Source: Nitrososphaerota archaeon
GTDB taxonomy: Archaea > Thermoproteota > Nitrososphaeria > Nitrososphaerales > JACQRY01
Reading direction: 5' to 3'
DNA: 49,212 nucleotides
NCBI GenBank assembly: GCA_016184315.1
Contig: JACPCU010000009.1
Coordinates: forward strand, 77,330-126,541
Shown here: one piece after another, positions 7,921 through 16,642 of the stretch
How the letters are laid out: each line of letters begins with the position of its first letter
How positions within the stretch are numbered: the first letter of the stretch is position 1
The notes under the pieces: model-generated
The model's database searches: none
Told to the model about the DNA's origin: nothing
The model's input: the letters and a program-made list of their open reading frames with translations, nothing else
Program-made: the position numbers and the translations under genes

Positions 7921-9379
7921 AGACGTCTTCAGTGCGCAGGATTTTCTCGAGGGTTAGCTCCACTTGATCTTTGTTGATGCGTATTTGCTTCATGCTGTCC
8001 CTGTCTCTCAGGGTTACCGTGTTATCTTGGAGGGTTTGGTAGTCAATGGTAATGCATGCGGGGCAACCTATCTCGTCCAGTCTCCTATACCTCCTCCCGA
8101 TGGAGCCTGACTCATCGTAGAACGCGTCGTAGCGCGTCTTAAGAGCGTTGTAGATGCCCTTAGCAGTCTCAGGTATGCCGTCTTTGTTGACTAAAGGAAG
8201 TATCCCTACTGTTACGGGGGCGAGATGGGGTTTGAATCTTATGACTGTTCTCTCCGGCTCCGCTGCGTATGTGTGTTCCGTGATGCAGTATATGCTTCGA
8301 TCTATCCCCATGGAGAGCTCGAAGACGTGGGGGACTACCTTCTTATCTCCATCCAGCACCGCCATATCCTGTCCACTTACCTTGGAGTGGGCAGCCAAGT
8401 CGTATCCGGTTCGATAGTTGCAGGCTACCAGCTCGACCCAGCCTATGCTGGTTTCAACTTCGAAGTCGAATGCAGCTTCAGCGTAGAAGGCTTTCTCCTG
8501 CCCTCCGAGTCGTCTGAATCTACTCTTCTTCATGTCCAAACCAGCTTTTTCGTAGAACTGGTGCAGGAGGGCCAAGTAGTATGCTACTATCTTGTTGGGG
8601 ACATGTTTCTGTTCAAAAGCTTCGCTGCATTTTACTCCTTGTAGCATGTTTCCGTCTAGATCTAGGTTGATTTTCTGATCTTTGACTTCTTCATACTTAC
8701 CTAGATCATTGGCCCGCTCAGGGTTGAAGAAGACTTCTATCTCCGCCTGATAGAACTCTCTTAGCCTCATGACTCCCTGTCTGGGAGCGATCTCATTTCT
8801 GAAGCTCTTTCCGAACTGGGCTACCCCGATGGGAAGCCTAAGCCTCATCACTTTGAAGAGCCGTGGATAGTCTACGAAGATGCTTTGACATGTCTCGGGC
8901 CTGAGATATGAGTCATCGTCAGCTGCTCCGACACCGACGCGAAACATCAAGTTGAATCGTCTGGCTTTGCCAAGGAGGCCTTTGCAGCTGGGGCACCTCA
9001 ACCCGTTTTCGACTACCATTTGGTCAAGTTGTTCTACAGGTAGCCTTTCCGGTACCAGTTGGCCTGTTGCTTCTTGTATTAACCGGTCTGCTCTGTGGGT
9101 TGCGTTGCATTTCTCGCATTTTACTATGGGGTCGACGAAGCTCTCCAAGTGGCCTGAGGCGACGAAGACTTTCTTCGACATGACTTGGGTTCCGTCTATC
9201 TCGATCATTCCGTCTCTTCGGACTAGTTCTCTTCTCCAGAGGTCTACGTAGCGGTTTTTGATGGTGTTGCCGTGGGGCCCATAGTCCCAGAATCCTGCTA
9301 GGGCGTCTGAGTATATTTCGCAGCTGGGCATAAGGAATCCTCGCTCTAGGAAGAGCTTCATGATTTCGTCGTAGCCCAT
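7910..9379 (-). CDS. glyS: Glycyl-tRNA synthetase (class II, archaeal type)
   Basis: Charges tRNA-Gly with glycine. The 489-residue protein starts with the typical segment RGFLMPSCEIY and GFWDYGPHG. A zinc-binding pair C88-x2-C91 and C129-x2-C132 sits in the insertion. Class II motif 2 is FRNEIAPRQGVMRLREF, and motif 3 contains GIDRS near 370. The C-terminal anticodon-binding domain starts near LAPVTVGILPLV. It is shorter than many archaeal GlyRS (around 570), mainly through a compact insertion. It converges with the DUF92 gene. Confidence 0.93.
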   Translation of the reverse strand: MGYDEIMKLFLERGFLMPSCEIYSDALAGFWDYGPHGNTIKNRYVDLWRRELVRRDGMIEIDGTQVMSKKVFVASGHLESFVDPIVKCEKCNATHRADRLIQEATGQLVPERLPVEQLDQMVVENGLRCPSCKGLLGKARRFNLMFRVGVGAADDDSYLRPETCQSIFVDYPRLFKVMRLRLPIGVAQFGKSFRNEIAPRQGVMRLREFYQAEIEVFFNPERANDLGKYEEVKDQKINLDLDGNMLQGVKCSEAFEQKHVPNKIVAYYLALLHQFYEKAGLDMKKSRFRRLGGQEKAFYAEAAFDFEVETSIGWVELVACNYRTGYDLAAHSKVSGQDMAVLDGDKKVVPHVFELSMGIDRSIYCITEHTYAAEPERTVIRFKPHLAPVTVGILPLVNKDGIPETAKGIYNALKTRYDAFYDESGSIGRRYRRLDEIGCPACITIDYQTLQDNTVTLRDRDSMKQIRINKDQVELTLEKILRTEDVFKQ

Positions 9380-9729
9380 TATTCTCCGCCGTTGAGCATT
9401 TGGGGTCTCCTTAAAGATGTTGCCTTCTCACATTTGCAGATATTGCATTGTGCCGAACATCTTTGTTTTCCGCGGGGTAGGTGCTTGAATAGGGTTTGCT
9501 GATGTTGACGACTCGCTGTTGAACCGTCCAGAGACCCCCTTTGCATGTATGCTATCGAGCTGAAGCTTCTCAAAAACGACCCATATGTTGTGTGTCTATA
9601 TGATCAAGTCGACGCGGCATATTTCTATGCTGTTAGGTGACATCCTTATTTTGTGGCAATCAAAGATGTCATGCACGGCAAAGCTATGCGGAGCCACTGG
9701 AGGCGAGATAAACCATTAACGCCAACGCT
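9380..9729. other. Intergenic region, no gene recognised
   Basis: About 350 bases between the start of glyS and the LLM oxidoreductase gene, divergent. Presumably it holds both promoters; a TATA-like CTATATGATC lies near 9596. Short open frames here have no recognisable content. I see no tRNA or C/D sRNA pattern. Confidence 0.4.
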
Positions 9730-10707
9730 TTGAAGTTCGGTGTAAACCTGCTGCCCTACGGGGTGTCCTACAAGAGGCTTTTGGAGGCTGTGCAGAGAGC
9801 TGAGGATCTGGGCTTCGACTCGGTGTGGCTTGCAGATCATATGCAGCGCTCCAGTCTAGATGTCTTTGAATGCTGGACAGCAGTTGCTGCGTTGGCTACC
9901 GAGACGAAGAAGATCAGAATAGGCACATCGGTAACCTGTGCCTCTTTCCGTAATCCAGCTCTGCTTGCAAAGATGGCTGCAACTGTAGATCAGATCAGCG
10001 GAGGGAGACTTGAACTCGGCTTGGGCGCAGGATATGATGAGTCTGAATTCTCGTCCTACGGCATACCGTTTCCGTCTCTGAAGGCGCGCACGGGGATTCT
10101 TGAGGAATCGGTTGAAATCGTGAGGACTCTTTGGACAAGCAAATCCGCCGCCTCTTTCCAAGGAGCTGTCTTCAGAGTCAGTAATGCGTTGTGTGAACCT
10201 AAACCTGTTCAGAAACCCTATCCGCCTATCTGGGTTGCTGGACGCAGCAGCACGGTTCTAGCCGTAGCTGCCAGGCTTGCCGATGGTGTAAACATGGTTC
10301 CCTACTCGGGAGTTATGGAGAAGCGTAAGCTGTCAACTATGAATGAACTTGCGGGGAAGATGAAGGAGTTGGACGCCAAATGTGCAACCTATGAGCGAAG
10401 GCCGAATACTGTTCAGAGACTGCTCTACGGTGGAGACGGAGGGATATTGGTGGCTGATGGCGAAGAGGAGCTGGAAAAGAAGATAGCTGTGTACGCCAGA
10501 CTGACCGGCATCGATCCGGGTGAACTGAAGAACAGGTTGACCAATCTAAGTCTTCTTTATGGTCGATCAGACCAGATTGCAGCTAGGATAGAGGATGCTG
10601 CAGCCGCGGGCTTCGACTATTTCCTTCTTCAGTTCCACGGCTGGCAGCAAGGAGTATTTGACGAAATGGAGGCCTTCGCCAGCCGAGTGCTGCCACAACT
10701 GCGATGA
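9730..10707 (+). CDS. LLM-class F420-dependent oxidoreductase
   Basis: Luciferase-like TIM barrel of 325 residues, probably using reduced F420. Family blocks: FGVNLLPYG at the N-terminus, AEDLGFDSVWLADHM (25-39), the IRIGTSVTCASFRNPALLAK segment, ISGGRLELGLGAGYDESEF near 89-107, and PYPPIWVAGRSS near 163-174. Archaeal members (mer/adf-like) act on one-carbon carriers or secondary alcohols, but the substrate cannot be read here. The start is a TTG with no obvious ribosome-binding site. It stands alone, not in an evident operon. Confidence 0.85.
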   Translation: MKFGVNLLPYGVSYKRLLEAVQRAEDLGFDSVWLADHMQRSSLDVFECWTAVAALATETKKIRIGTSVTCASFRNPALLAKMAATVDQISGGRLELGLGAGYDESEFSSYGIPFPSLKARTGILEESVEIVRTLWTSKSAASFQGAVFRVSNALCEPKPVQKPYPPIWVAGRSSTVLAVAARLADGVNMVPYSGVMEKRKLSTMNELAGKMKELDAKCATYERRPNTVQRLLYGGDGGILVADGEEELEKKIAVYARLTGIDPGELKNRLTNLSLLYGRSDQIAARIEDAAAAGFDYFLLQFHGWQQGVFDEMEAFASRVLPQLR

Positions 10708-10801
10708 CAATGCGCAGATCTAAGATCGTTAAACGGGGCTGTAAACGTTGTTCTGATGCGTTACAAATGAAATTCTTATTTACCTGACTGATAGCCGTTG
10801 G

Positions 10802-11641
10802 TTGCGCTCAGAGAACCCTGAGAAACATGTTAGAAATGGTGAAAATTTGAGCCATCAACACACTCCCCAGGAACAAGGTAGAATTGTGGAGATAGACGGG
10901 AAAGACATAGCAAATGTAGAGCTCATGGAGCCTCTACGTCCGGTAAACGATCTGCTTTACAAGACCGCTCGCTACCTCTTCACTAGTGGAAAATTCACAG
11001 TCAACGCTCCGTTCAAAGGCTTCCTGCTCTATGGCCCCGTGGGCACAGGTAAGACAGAGATAGTGAAACAGGTGACGAGGAGGCTGGCCTACGAGATGCA
11101 GGACAAAGCCAGTGTGAGGCTGATCCCGGTGGACAGTGCGGTGATTGCTAGTCCAAGGTGGGGGGAGTCGGAGCAGGTCTTCAACGAGATATTCGCACAT
11201 GTGAAAGAGCTTCGCCGACAAGTGGACAACCCTAAGGTTGTAGTCCTCTTCGATGATATTGAGTCACTCATGCTGGCTAGAGGTATGAGTGCTGCTAGGG
11301 AGTGGCACTATTCTCTGAACTCGGTGTTGTTCCATCTGGTAGACAACATGAATCCTTCGGAAACCATGATCTTTGCTACGACGAACCGCTTGGATTTGAT
11401 GGATATTGCTATCAAGACGCGGCTCTACAGTGTTGAAGTTCCAGCTGTGCCGATGGAAACCCTCATGAAGGCTGCGCAAGGTCTGCTTGACTCAATGCTC
11501 GGCCAAAACCAAGAGGAGGAAAAGAAGATGGTCTTGAAGGATGTGGAAACGCGGCTTCGAGCCGTCGAACATCCGAATATTCGAGATACACGACAGTTCG
11601 CCATCATGAGCTGCATCGAGAACGGTGTCCTCTCAGGCTAA
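10802..11641 (+). CDS. AAA+ ATPase, function unknown
   Basis: A single AAA+ module of 279 residues. Walker A is GPVGTGKT (78-85), Walker B is VVVLFDDIE (146-154) and sensor 1 is ATTNRLDLM with N195, followed by the AIKTRLYSVEVPAVP arginine-finger region. The first 60 residues are a short extension, not a recognisable substrate domain. It resembles the ATPase module of CDC48/proteasome-activating-type AAA proteins but is far too short to be either. There is no operon partner, so the remodelling target is unknown. Confidence 0.75.
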   Translation: MRSENPEKHVRNGENLSHQHTPQEQGRIVEIDGKDIANVELMEPLRPVNDLLYKTARYLFTSGKFTVNAPFKGFLLYGPVGTGKTEIVKQVTRRLAYEMQDKASVRLIPVDSAVIASPRWGESEQVFNEIFAHVKELRRQVDNPKVVVLFDDIESLMLARGMSAAREWHYSLNSVLFHLVDNMNPSETMIFATTNRLDLMDIAIKTRLYSVEVPAVPMETLMKAAQGLLDSMLGQNQEEEKKMVLKDVETRLRAVEHPNIRDTRQFAIMSCIENGVLSG

Positions 11642-11980
11642 ATACCATCAATTCCCCCACAAATCATACGCCTCTCTACTGTATTGTATATTCAGATGGT
11701 TCTGTTCTCCGTTGCTGGTTAGCTTGCTGTCTCCTGTTCGTGGCGCTGGGAGCGAATTGGCATAGAGCGAGGGAGAGTGAAGGGGAACGACTTTGGTGGT
11801 AACAGGCCCCTCCCTTCAGCATGGCAGCAAAGGCTACCGACTACTGTTTGAGCAGCTGTACGCGTAGGCTCCGCAATAACGTCAAGGTTGCAGGGAGACA
11901 GAAAAACAAAGGACGTTAAGCACCACTACATTATAACGCTGTTATTCTTAAATAGAACATAATGGAAAACCTATCTAAGA
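11642..11980. other. Intergenic region with a GC-rich hairpin and TusA promoter
   Basis: About 340 bases with no convincing ORF. A moderate inverted pair (GAAGGGG near 11779, CCCC..CCTTC near 11805) could form a hairpin. Close to the tusA start lie ATAACGCTGTTAT near 11933 (a 5-bp inverted repeat) and a TATA-like TTAAATAG near 11948. Confidence 0.35.
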
Positions 11981-12235
11981 ATGGCCACCAGCTTGAGCAA
12001 ACCTGATCGAACCTTAGATCAGCGTGGACTCCTATGCCCTCTTCCAGTCATAAACGTCAACAAGGCAATACAGGAGATCTCGTCAGGCCAAGTATTGGAA
12101 GTCTTAGCAACAGATCCAGGCTCAAAGCCTGACTTTGACGCGTGGTCCAAGAGCCGGGGCCACAGAATAATCTCAGTCGTAGAGGAACAGGGCCCTCCAA
12201 AGGTCTACAGATTCCTCATACAAAGGAGCAAGTGA
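11981..12235 (+). CDS. tusA: TusA/SirA-family sulfur carrier protein
   Basis: Small (84-residue) sulfur-relay protein. The family hallmark is CPLP at residues 19-22 in LDQRGLLCPLP; C19 would carry the persulfide. The rest is the two-layer fold with ILEVLATDPGSKPD-type strand-loop (here VLEVLATDPGSKPDFDAW). It lies 6 bases upstream of a DsrE2-type gene, a known pairing in which TusA hands sulfane sulfur to or from the partner. No sulfite reductase genes are nearby, so a role in tRNA thiolation, cofactor sulfur supply or persulfide handling is more likely than dissimilatory metabolism. Confidence 0.87.
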   Translation: MATSLSKPDRTLDQRGLLCPLPVINVNKAIQEISSGQVLEVLATDPGSKPDFDAWSKSRGHRIISVVEEQGPPKVYRFLIQRSK

Positions 12236-12241
12236 ACAAAA

Positions 12242-12748
12242 ATGGTTCTAGCAGCAGAACAGGTCCAAGAAGCAGCCAAACAGGGATTCAAGAAAAAACT
12301 CGTGATAGTGGTGTCCAAAGGCACCATCGACATGCTCTACCCAGCATTCGTCCTAGCAACAACTGCACCAGCCATGGGGATGGAAGTAGACCTCTACTTC
12401 ACCTTCTGGGGACTGAAAGTGTTGACGAAGAAAGGTGTGAAATCCGTGAAGATAGGATCAGTCGGCAATCCAGGGCTACCCTTACCCAACCTCATGGGCA
12501 TATTGCCAGGAATGACCGCCATGGCCACGAATATGATGAAGAAGAGGATCGAAAAGTATTGGCCCAGTGTCCCCAACATGATCAAGATGGTGAAGGAGAG
12601 CGGAGGAAGAATACACGCCTGCTCACCTACCATGGGATTCATGGGTGTCGAAGAAAAGGATCTGATACCTGAGGTAGACGGCATCGTGGGCGCATCAACC
12701 TTTCTGCGATGGGCTTCTGACCCTGAAACCGTCACCCTCTTCATCTAG
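12242..12748 (+). CDS. DsrE2-type (DsrE/DsrF-like) sulfur-relay protein
   Basis: 168 residues with the DsrE-like Rossmann-type fold: LVIVVSKGTIDMLYPAFVLA near the N-terminus, a GMEVDLYFTFWGLKVL strand-helix and a Gly/Pro/Met-rich central linker (GLPLPNLMGILPGMTAMATN). A single conserved Cys is C127 in HACSPTMGFMG, the likely persulfide carrier. Members of COG2210 look like this. The neighbour on the 5' side is TusA, supporting a sulfur-transfer pair. The Met-rich linker may be membrane-associated. Confidence 0.8.
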   Translation: MVLAAEQVQEAAKQGFKKKLVIVVSKGTIDMLYPAFVLATTAPAMGMEVDLYFTFWGLKVLTKKGVKSVKIGSVGNPGLPLPNLMGILPGMTAMATNMMKKRIEKYWPSVPNMIKMVKESGGRIHACSPTMGFMGVEEKDLIPEVDGIVGASTFLRWASDPETVTLFI

Positions 12749-12893
12749 CATAGAGCAGAGACTGTCTTCGCGAGACTCGGCTGGGTCAGCCAAACAAGAT
12801 AGCTGTGAGATTTCATTATCCTTGACTGAAATCCCCTTGAAACAAAGATATTCGCAACGCTTAATAAACTGACTAATAGACACTTTTGATGTT

Positions 12894-13127
12894 TTGCGGA
12901 AAATTGGCGAAGTCTTACATCTTGCTAAAAGCGGCAGTCTCATCATCAAAGCTCTCGGGGAAGTCCATCAAGGCGCAATACTTGTAGACGAAAAAGGCCG
13001 GAAAATTGGGAAAGTCGTGGAAACCATAGGCCCAGTCAAGAGCCCCTACCTTTCAGTAACACTTCTTACGGACAAAAACAAAAAGATGCAGGGAAGCAAG
13101 GTCTTTCTGCAAGAGGCCCAAAGATAA
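12894..13127 (+). CDS. gar1: H/ACA RNP protein Gar1
   Basis: 77-residue Gar1 core, the Cbf5-binding subunit of the pseudouridylating H/ACA RNP. Seen: the beta-barrel pattern IGEVLHLAKSGSLIIKA, then GAILVDEKGRKIGKVVETIGPVKSPYLSV, the classic Gar1 RNA-polymerase-like barrel loop. It lacks the Gly/Arg-rich tails of eukaryotic Gar1, as expected. It starts at a TTG and ends directly against the ATG of tfb with no gap. Gar1-TFB adjacency is a conserved archaeal arrangement. Confidence 0.88.
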   Translation: MRKIGEVLHLAKSGSLIIKALGEVHQGAILVDEKGRKIGKVVETIGPVKSPYLSVTLLTDKNKKMQGSKVFLQEAQR

Positions 13128-14072
13128 ATGTCTGGAAACGGAGAGTTTGAAGACAACACCCGGTGTCCTGTCTGCCAAAGCCACCTTATTGGAGACACGG
13201 ACCGAGGGGAACTAATCTGCCCCAGATGCGGTTACGTATCCATGGAAAATGCCGAAGACCATGGGCCCGAATGGAAAGCCTTGGATTCAGAAGACAAGCT
13301 CAAAAGGGTCAGAGTAGGATCACCCCTCACCCTAACACTGCACGACTACGGGTTGAGCACTGAGATCGGTAACTCTCTACGTGACTCCCACGGCCGAGCA
13401 CTCGACCCCTACATGCGGAGCACCATAGGAACGATGCGGAAGTGGCAGACAAGGATCCGGACAACAACATCCTCAGAGCGAGTCGTCTCTAACGCCCTAT
13501 CCAAGATCAACGAGATTTCAAGCAACATGAATCTTCCCAAGAACGTGGTGGAAACAGCAGCCCACATTTACCGCAACGCCGTGAAGATGCACGTTACAAA
13601 AAGCAAATCCATCCTCGGCATAACAACTGCTTCAGTATATCTTGCCTGCAGAAAATGCGGTATTAGTAGGACCCTGAAAGAGGTTGCAAGAGCAGCTGGA
13701 ATAGACGGGAGAACCTTGGCGAAATACTACCGGTATGTGCTGAAAGAGGTTGAAAGCCAATATGTGCCTCCGCCCACAGTGCAAAAGTACATCTCGAAGC
13801 TGGTTAATACTGCCAAGATCGACACAAAGGTTGAACGCCTAGCCCTCCAACTGGCAGCCCAAACCAGCAACGCAAGCCTCTCAGGCGGCAAAGCTCCCGC
13901 CGGGTTGGCAGCCGCATACGTCTACGTGTCCTCCGTGATGCTCAGCAGACACATACCTCAACGCGAGTTGGCTGAATGCGCAGAGGTGACTGAGGTGACT
14001 GTCAGGAACAGGTGCAGAGAGATATTGGACAACTTCCACATTTCTCAGCGGCTGAAGGCTGTCGCAGCGTAA
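13128..14072 (+). CDS. tfb: Transcription initiation factor TFB
   Basis: Archaeal TFIIB homologue that recruits RNA polymerase to TBP-bound promoters. The zinc ribbon is C13-x2-C16 with C31-x2-C34 (CPVC, CPRCGY). The B-finger/linker contains GLSTEIG. Two cyclin repeats follow, starting near ERVVSNALSKINEIS and KIDTKVERLALQLAAQ, with ITTASVYLACRKCG and AAAYVYVSS as the diagnostic helices. 314 residues is a normal length. It is translated directly after gar1. Confidence 0.94.
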   Translation: MSGNGEFEDNTRCPVCQSHLIGDTDRGELICPRCGYVSMENAEDHGPEWKALDSEDKLKRVRVGSPLTLTLHDYGLSTEIGNSLRDSHGRALDPYMRSTIGTMRKWQTRIRTTTSSERVVSNALSKINEISSNMNLPKNVVETAAHIYRNAVKMHVTKSKSILGITTASVYLACRKCGISRTLKEVARAAGIDGRTLAKYYRYVLKEVESQYVPPPTVQKYISKLVNTAKIDTKVERLALQLAAQTSNASLSGGKAPAGLAAAYVYVSSVMLSRHIPQRELAECAEVTEVTVRNRCREILDNFHISQRLKAVAA

Positions 14073-14436
14073 AGTTCTAGGTTAACCCCAAGGTTCACCA
14101 TATGGAAGGGCTGTCCTTGACTCACCCTAAGACTGCCCTACCTCTATTTTCGATTACCCCGTTCTTGTCTGAATACTGAACTCATTACATTGGGCTCGTA
14201 GAATTGGATCCGGTATGGATTCAAATCCCGAGTTCCATAGGTGCAAAAAAAATCCTCGATCTGTTGTGCAGCATGACAATCTAAGTTGATCTCAAAACCC
14301 TTCTCCCGCAGACTAGCACACATAGGTTACACCGTCCTACACAATACCTTGTGCTCGGGGTATACCTTACGCAGTTTGCTAACCCTCGCTTGACAAACCC
14401 TATGATTAGTTAATAGGTCCAACAACGAAAAAAGAG
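14073..14436. other. Intergenic region carrying a tRNA-like relic
   Basis: About 360 bases between tfb and the leftward membrane-protein gene, both of which end here. No ORF is credible. The recognisable content is the tRNA-like piece at 14192-14235, followed by a run of eight A residues near 14244-14252. Confidence 0.4.
14192..14235 (+). pseudogene. tRNA-like relic lacking an anticodon arm
   Basis: GGGCTCG at 14192-14198 can pair with CGAGTTC at 14229-14235 over seven positions (two G-U) like an acceptor stem. It is followed by TA, then GAAT/ATTC, which can close a D-arm-like stem around a loop containing GGTATGG, then a T-loop-like TTCAAATCC. The anticodon arm and 5' T-stem are absent, so this cannot be a working canonical tRNA. 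It could be a deleted tRNA gene or an integration-site scar. The call rests on eye-matching only. Confidence 0.3.
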
Positions 14437-14778
14437 TTACGTGCTTCGAGTGAGAGACTCTTTCTCACTCTTGGAAAAACCATAAACCTTAGCAAACCTC
14501 TTCACCTCATATGCGAACCCAATAAGGCAGATCGAAAGTGACGTCGCGAAAATAGCCCTAATAACGAATACGAAGTCCAAAATATCGCTAATAACAATGC
14601 GGCTCGCGAGCGCTATCTGAATGATAAGAAATAGAATGGCCCCTCCCAATATCCAGCCCATAAACCTTCTTATCGGTGTTGACGAAAACCTTTGTCTCGC
14701 TCCGTGAATAGTCAGTACACTAACTATGGTAAAGGTCACGGCAACAAAATCTAGGACTGACCATATCTCAACGGCCAT
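14437..14778 (-). CDS. Small membrane protein, unknown
   Basis: 113 residues with about three hydrophobic segments: near 8-24 (LDFVAVTFTIVSVLTI), 40-60 (MGWILGGAILFLIIQIALA) and 62-92. It ends in a charged, Ser/Lys-rich tail. I do not recognise a family. Its start overlaps the end of the upstream RecA-fold gene by 11 bases, so the two are probably co-translated, and it may anchor or signal with that partner. Confidence 0.6.
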   Translation of the reverse strand: MAVEIWSVLDFVAVTFTIVSVLTIHGARQRFSSTPIRRFMGWILGGAILFLIIQIALASRIVISDILDFVFVIRAIFATSLSICLIGFAYEVKRFAKVYGFSKSEKESLTRST

Positions 14779-15418
14779 CTATTCCCCCCCACCTTACCAC
14801 CTTATCGACAAACTGTGCCAAGGTATTAATTAGGGATGCGTCAGATTCTTGCTCCAGTGACAGAATGATTCCCCTAAGATCGCTTAGTCTCATTTGTGTG
14901 ACCATGAAATGGGCGAATTTTGCGACAGTTCCAACCGTGTTATAGATTGTGAGAGTAGACAATGAGTCAAAGAATATGAATCTGTCGTTACCTTCTGTCA
15001 TCCCTATAAGCTCTGATACTGCGATACTGATTTCTGATAAGTTTTGCGGTGACGCAACATAGATAATGCGCTCTTGCCGCGTAGGTCTGCCTCCAGCCGT
15101 TCTTGTAATCGCGTCAATGAAGAATAATCTCTGGGTATCAATCATATTCTCCTCAAGAATGTGTGAAATGGTATCATAAGGCCTATTGATCGTAACGTAT
15201 ATGCCGAAGAGCTCTAATTCATTCACCAAATACTTCAGGATTTGGAGATTAGTAGAGAGATAGTTAACCGCCTTCTCCAGTATTAGCACAACTGTGCCCC
15301 TAGGAAATTCTCCGACGAGTTTGCTAATAGGCTCAGTCACCTCCTGCAAATGATCCTCTTTGCCTTTCTTCGCAGAGTTGTCATCATGCTCGTCTAGGTT
15401 CGCGGACGCTTGGAGCAT
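14768..15418 (-). CDS. KaiC/RecA-fold protein without Walker A (DUF835/DUF7504-like)
   Basis: 216 residues with the strand-helix order of a KaiC-like ATPase: GTVVLILEKAVNYL where the P-loop should be, LFFIDAITRTAGG, IIYVASPQNLSEISIAVSEL, then FIFFDSLSTLTIYN and a C-terminal GIILSLEQESD strand. The expected GxxxxGKT is absent, so ATP hydrolysis is unlikely. Archaeal proteins of this kind (often fused to sensor domains) are thought to be regulatory. It overlaps a downstream small membrane protein and is divergent from an Lrp-type regulator, which suggests a small signalling or regulatory unit. Confidence 0.65.
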   Translation of the reverse strand: MLQASANLDEHDDNSAKKGKEDHLQEVTEPISKLVGEFPRGTVVLILEKAVNYLSTNLQILKYLVNELELFGIYVTINRPYDTISHILEENMIDTQRLFFIDAITRTAGGRPTRQERIIYVASPQNLSEISIAVSELIGMTEGNDRFIFFDSLSTLTIYNTVGTVAKFAHFMVTQMRLSDLRGIILSLEQESDASLINTLAQFVDKVVRWGGIDGR

Positions 15419-15711
15419 AATTAATCACTTTGCCGATAGCGGTGACCAAGAGAGTTCACATCTATGGCCTCCATGTAATCCATCCCCACGAGCATGCAAG
15501 CTGATGAACGCGATTGACTTCTAAGGAGCTTGTGATGGGGACCGCGAGAAAACAACCTTATTTCACGGTCTATATTGAACAAGCCTATATTTATCATTTA
15601 TTCTTTCGGAATCGTGACAGACATGTTCATTGTCGCTTCTAATCCACTTAGTTCCGAATTTTCCTGATATACTTAATCCTCTTTATATAATTCCTTTACA
15701 TAACGCTTACT

Positions 15712-16167
15712 GTGGATGACTTAGACCACCAAATCTTGGAGATGCTTTGCAGAGACGGAAGGATGCCAGTGAGACAAATGGGAAAAACACTAAACGAGAA
15801 GGGTGTTTCACTGACAGACAGGGCTATTCGCAAGAGAATCGCTAAGCTAGAAGAGAATGAGGTGATACGCGGGTACACAGCAATAGTCGATCACGGCAAG
15901 GTTGGTCTACATGTCCGTAGGTTGATGCTCCTAAGGCTCCGTTCGACGGAGAATTTTGAGTCCAGGATAAATGATCTAATCCTTTATTTCCGCAGATCAC
16001 AGTCCTGCATTTTCTCTGCGCGCTTAAGCGGAGATTTGGATTGGGCAATGTGCGGTGTTTTCAAGAATGATTCCGAAGCCAAAATAGAATCTGACAGGAT
16101 AAGAACACTATTTCACGACGTAATAGAATTCATCAACACATACGAAGTTGAGATGGTAAAAGGATAG
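15712..16167 (+). CDS. Lrp/AsnC-family transcription regulator
   Basis: 151 residues. The N-terminal winged helix-turn-helix is typical: DDLDHQILEMLCRDGRMPVRQ, then LTDRAIRKRIAKLEENEVIRGYTAIVD. The C-terminal part has an RAM-like alternation of strands (VRRLMLLRLRSTENF, SGDLDWAMCGVFKND) and would bind a ligand or oligomerise. The start is a GTG preceded by AT-rich DNA with a TATA-like TTTATATAA near 15682. It is divergent from the RecA-fold gene, about 290 bases apart, and may control it. Confidence 0.8.
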   Translation: MDDLDHQILEMLCRDGRMPVRQMGKTLNEKGVSLTDRAIRKRIAKLEENEVIRGYTAIVDHGKVGLHVRRLMLLRLRSTENFESRINDLILYFRRSQSCIFSARLSGDLDWAMCGVFKNDSEAKIESDRIRTLFHDVIEFINTYEVEMVKG

Positions 16168-16306
16168 AGATAGGTGAACAATATCCTAGACCGCATTCTT
16201 ACAACAACCAGCAATAAGAATAGACCAGATATGGTTACAGGAGAGGCACAGCACATGTTAGGGTGATTTTTCACAGGGTGCAGGTAAGTTCCCTAGAATT
16301 AACTTA

Positions 16307-16607
16307 ACTCACTCATCTCCGCGCCTGCTCAAGATAATGCCACAATTGGAAACAGGTGTGTCCAACTTCTGGGATTCGAATTTCCTTTCTACGTCAAATC
16401 CGAGGCGTCAGGGGCAACGTATACGAGGCAAGTCCCGTTGCCTTCTACTTGGAAGACGGGCTATCGGTAGATCAACTAGACCTCTGGTTGCCAGCAAGGT
16501 TTACCCTCCCATTCGGTATTCCAAAGTATATAGAACGGGTTTCCCTTAGCGTAGTGGCAGACGTCTTTTCCCAGAGCTACAAACTAGTTGAACTAGAATT
16601 CGTTTAA
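16307..16607 (+). pseudogene. Probable frameshifted gene, unknown family
   Basis: Two adjacent frames each look coding and join end to end. The first reads VQLLGFEFPFYVKSEASG (to about 16415). The second continues GNVYEASPVAFYLEDG and ends ...YKLVELEFV at a stop at 16605. No start codon is found for the first frame, which opens after a TAA at 16304. One indel near 16413 would restore a single reading frame. The family is not recognised; the call depends on how protein-like the two halves look. Confidence 0.35.
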
Positions 16608-16642
16608 CGATATGTCGAAAGAGATAACCAAGTGAACCTACT

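Noticed and set aside
15500-15560. C/D box sRNA near CTGATGAAC
   Set aside because: A C-box-like match exists but no CUGA D-box at proper spacing.
16365-16390. tRNA T-arm at GGGATTCGAATTTCC
   Set aside because: The flanks cannot pair into a T-stem or acceptor on either strand, and the stretch lies inside a frame that looks like decayed coding DNA.
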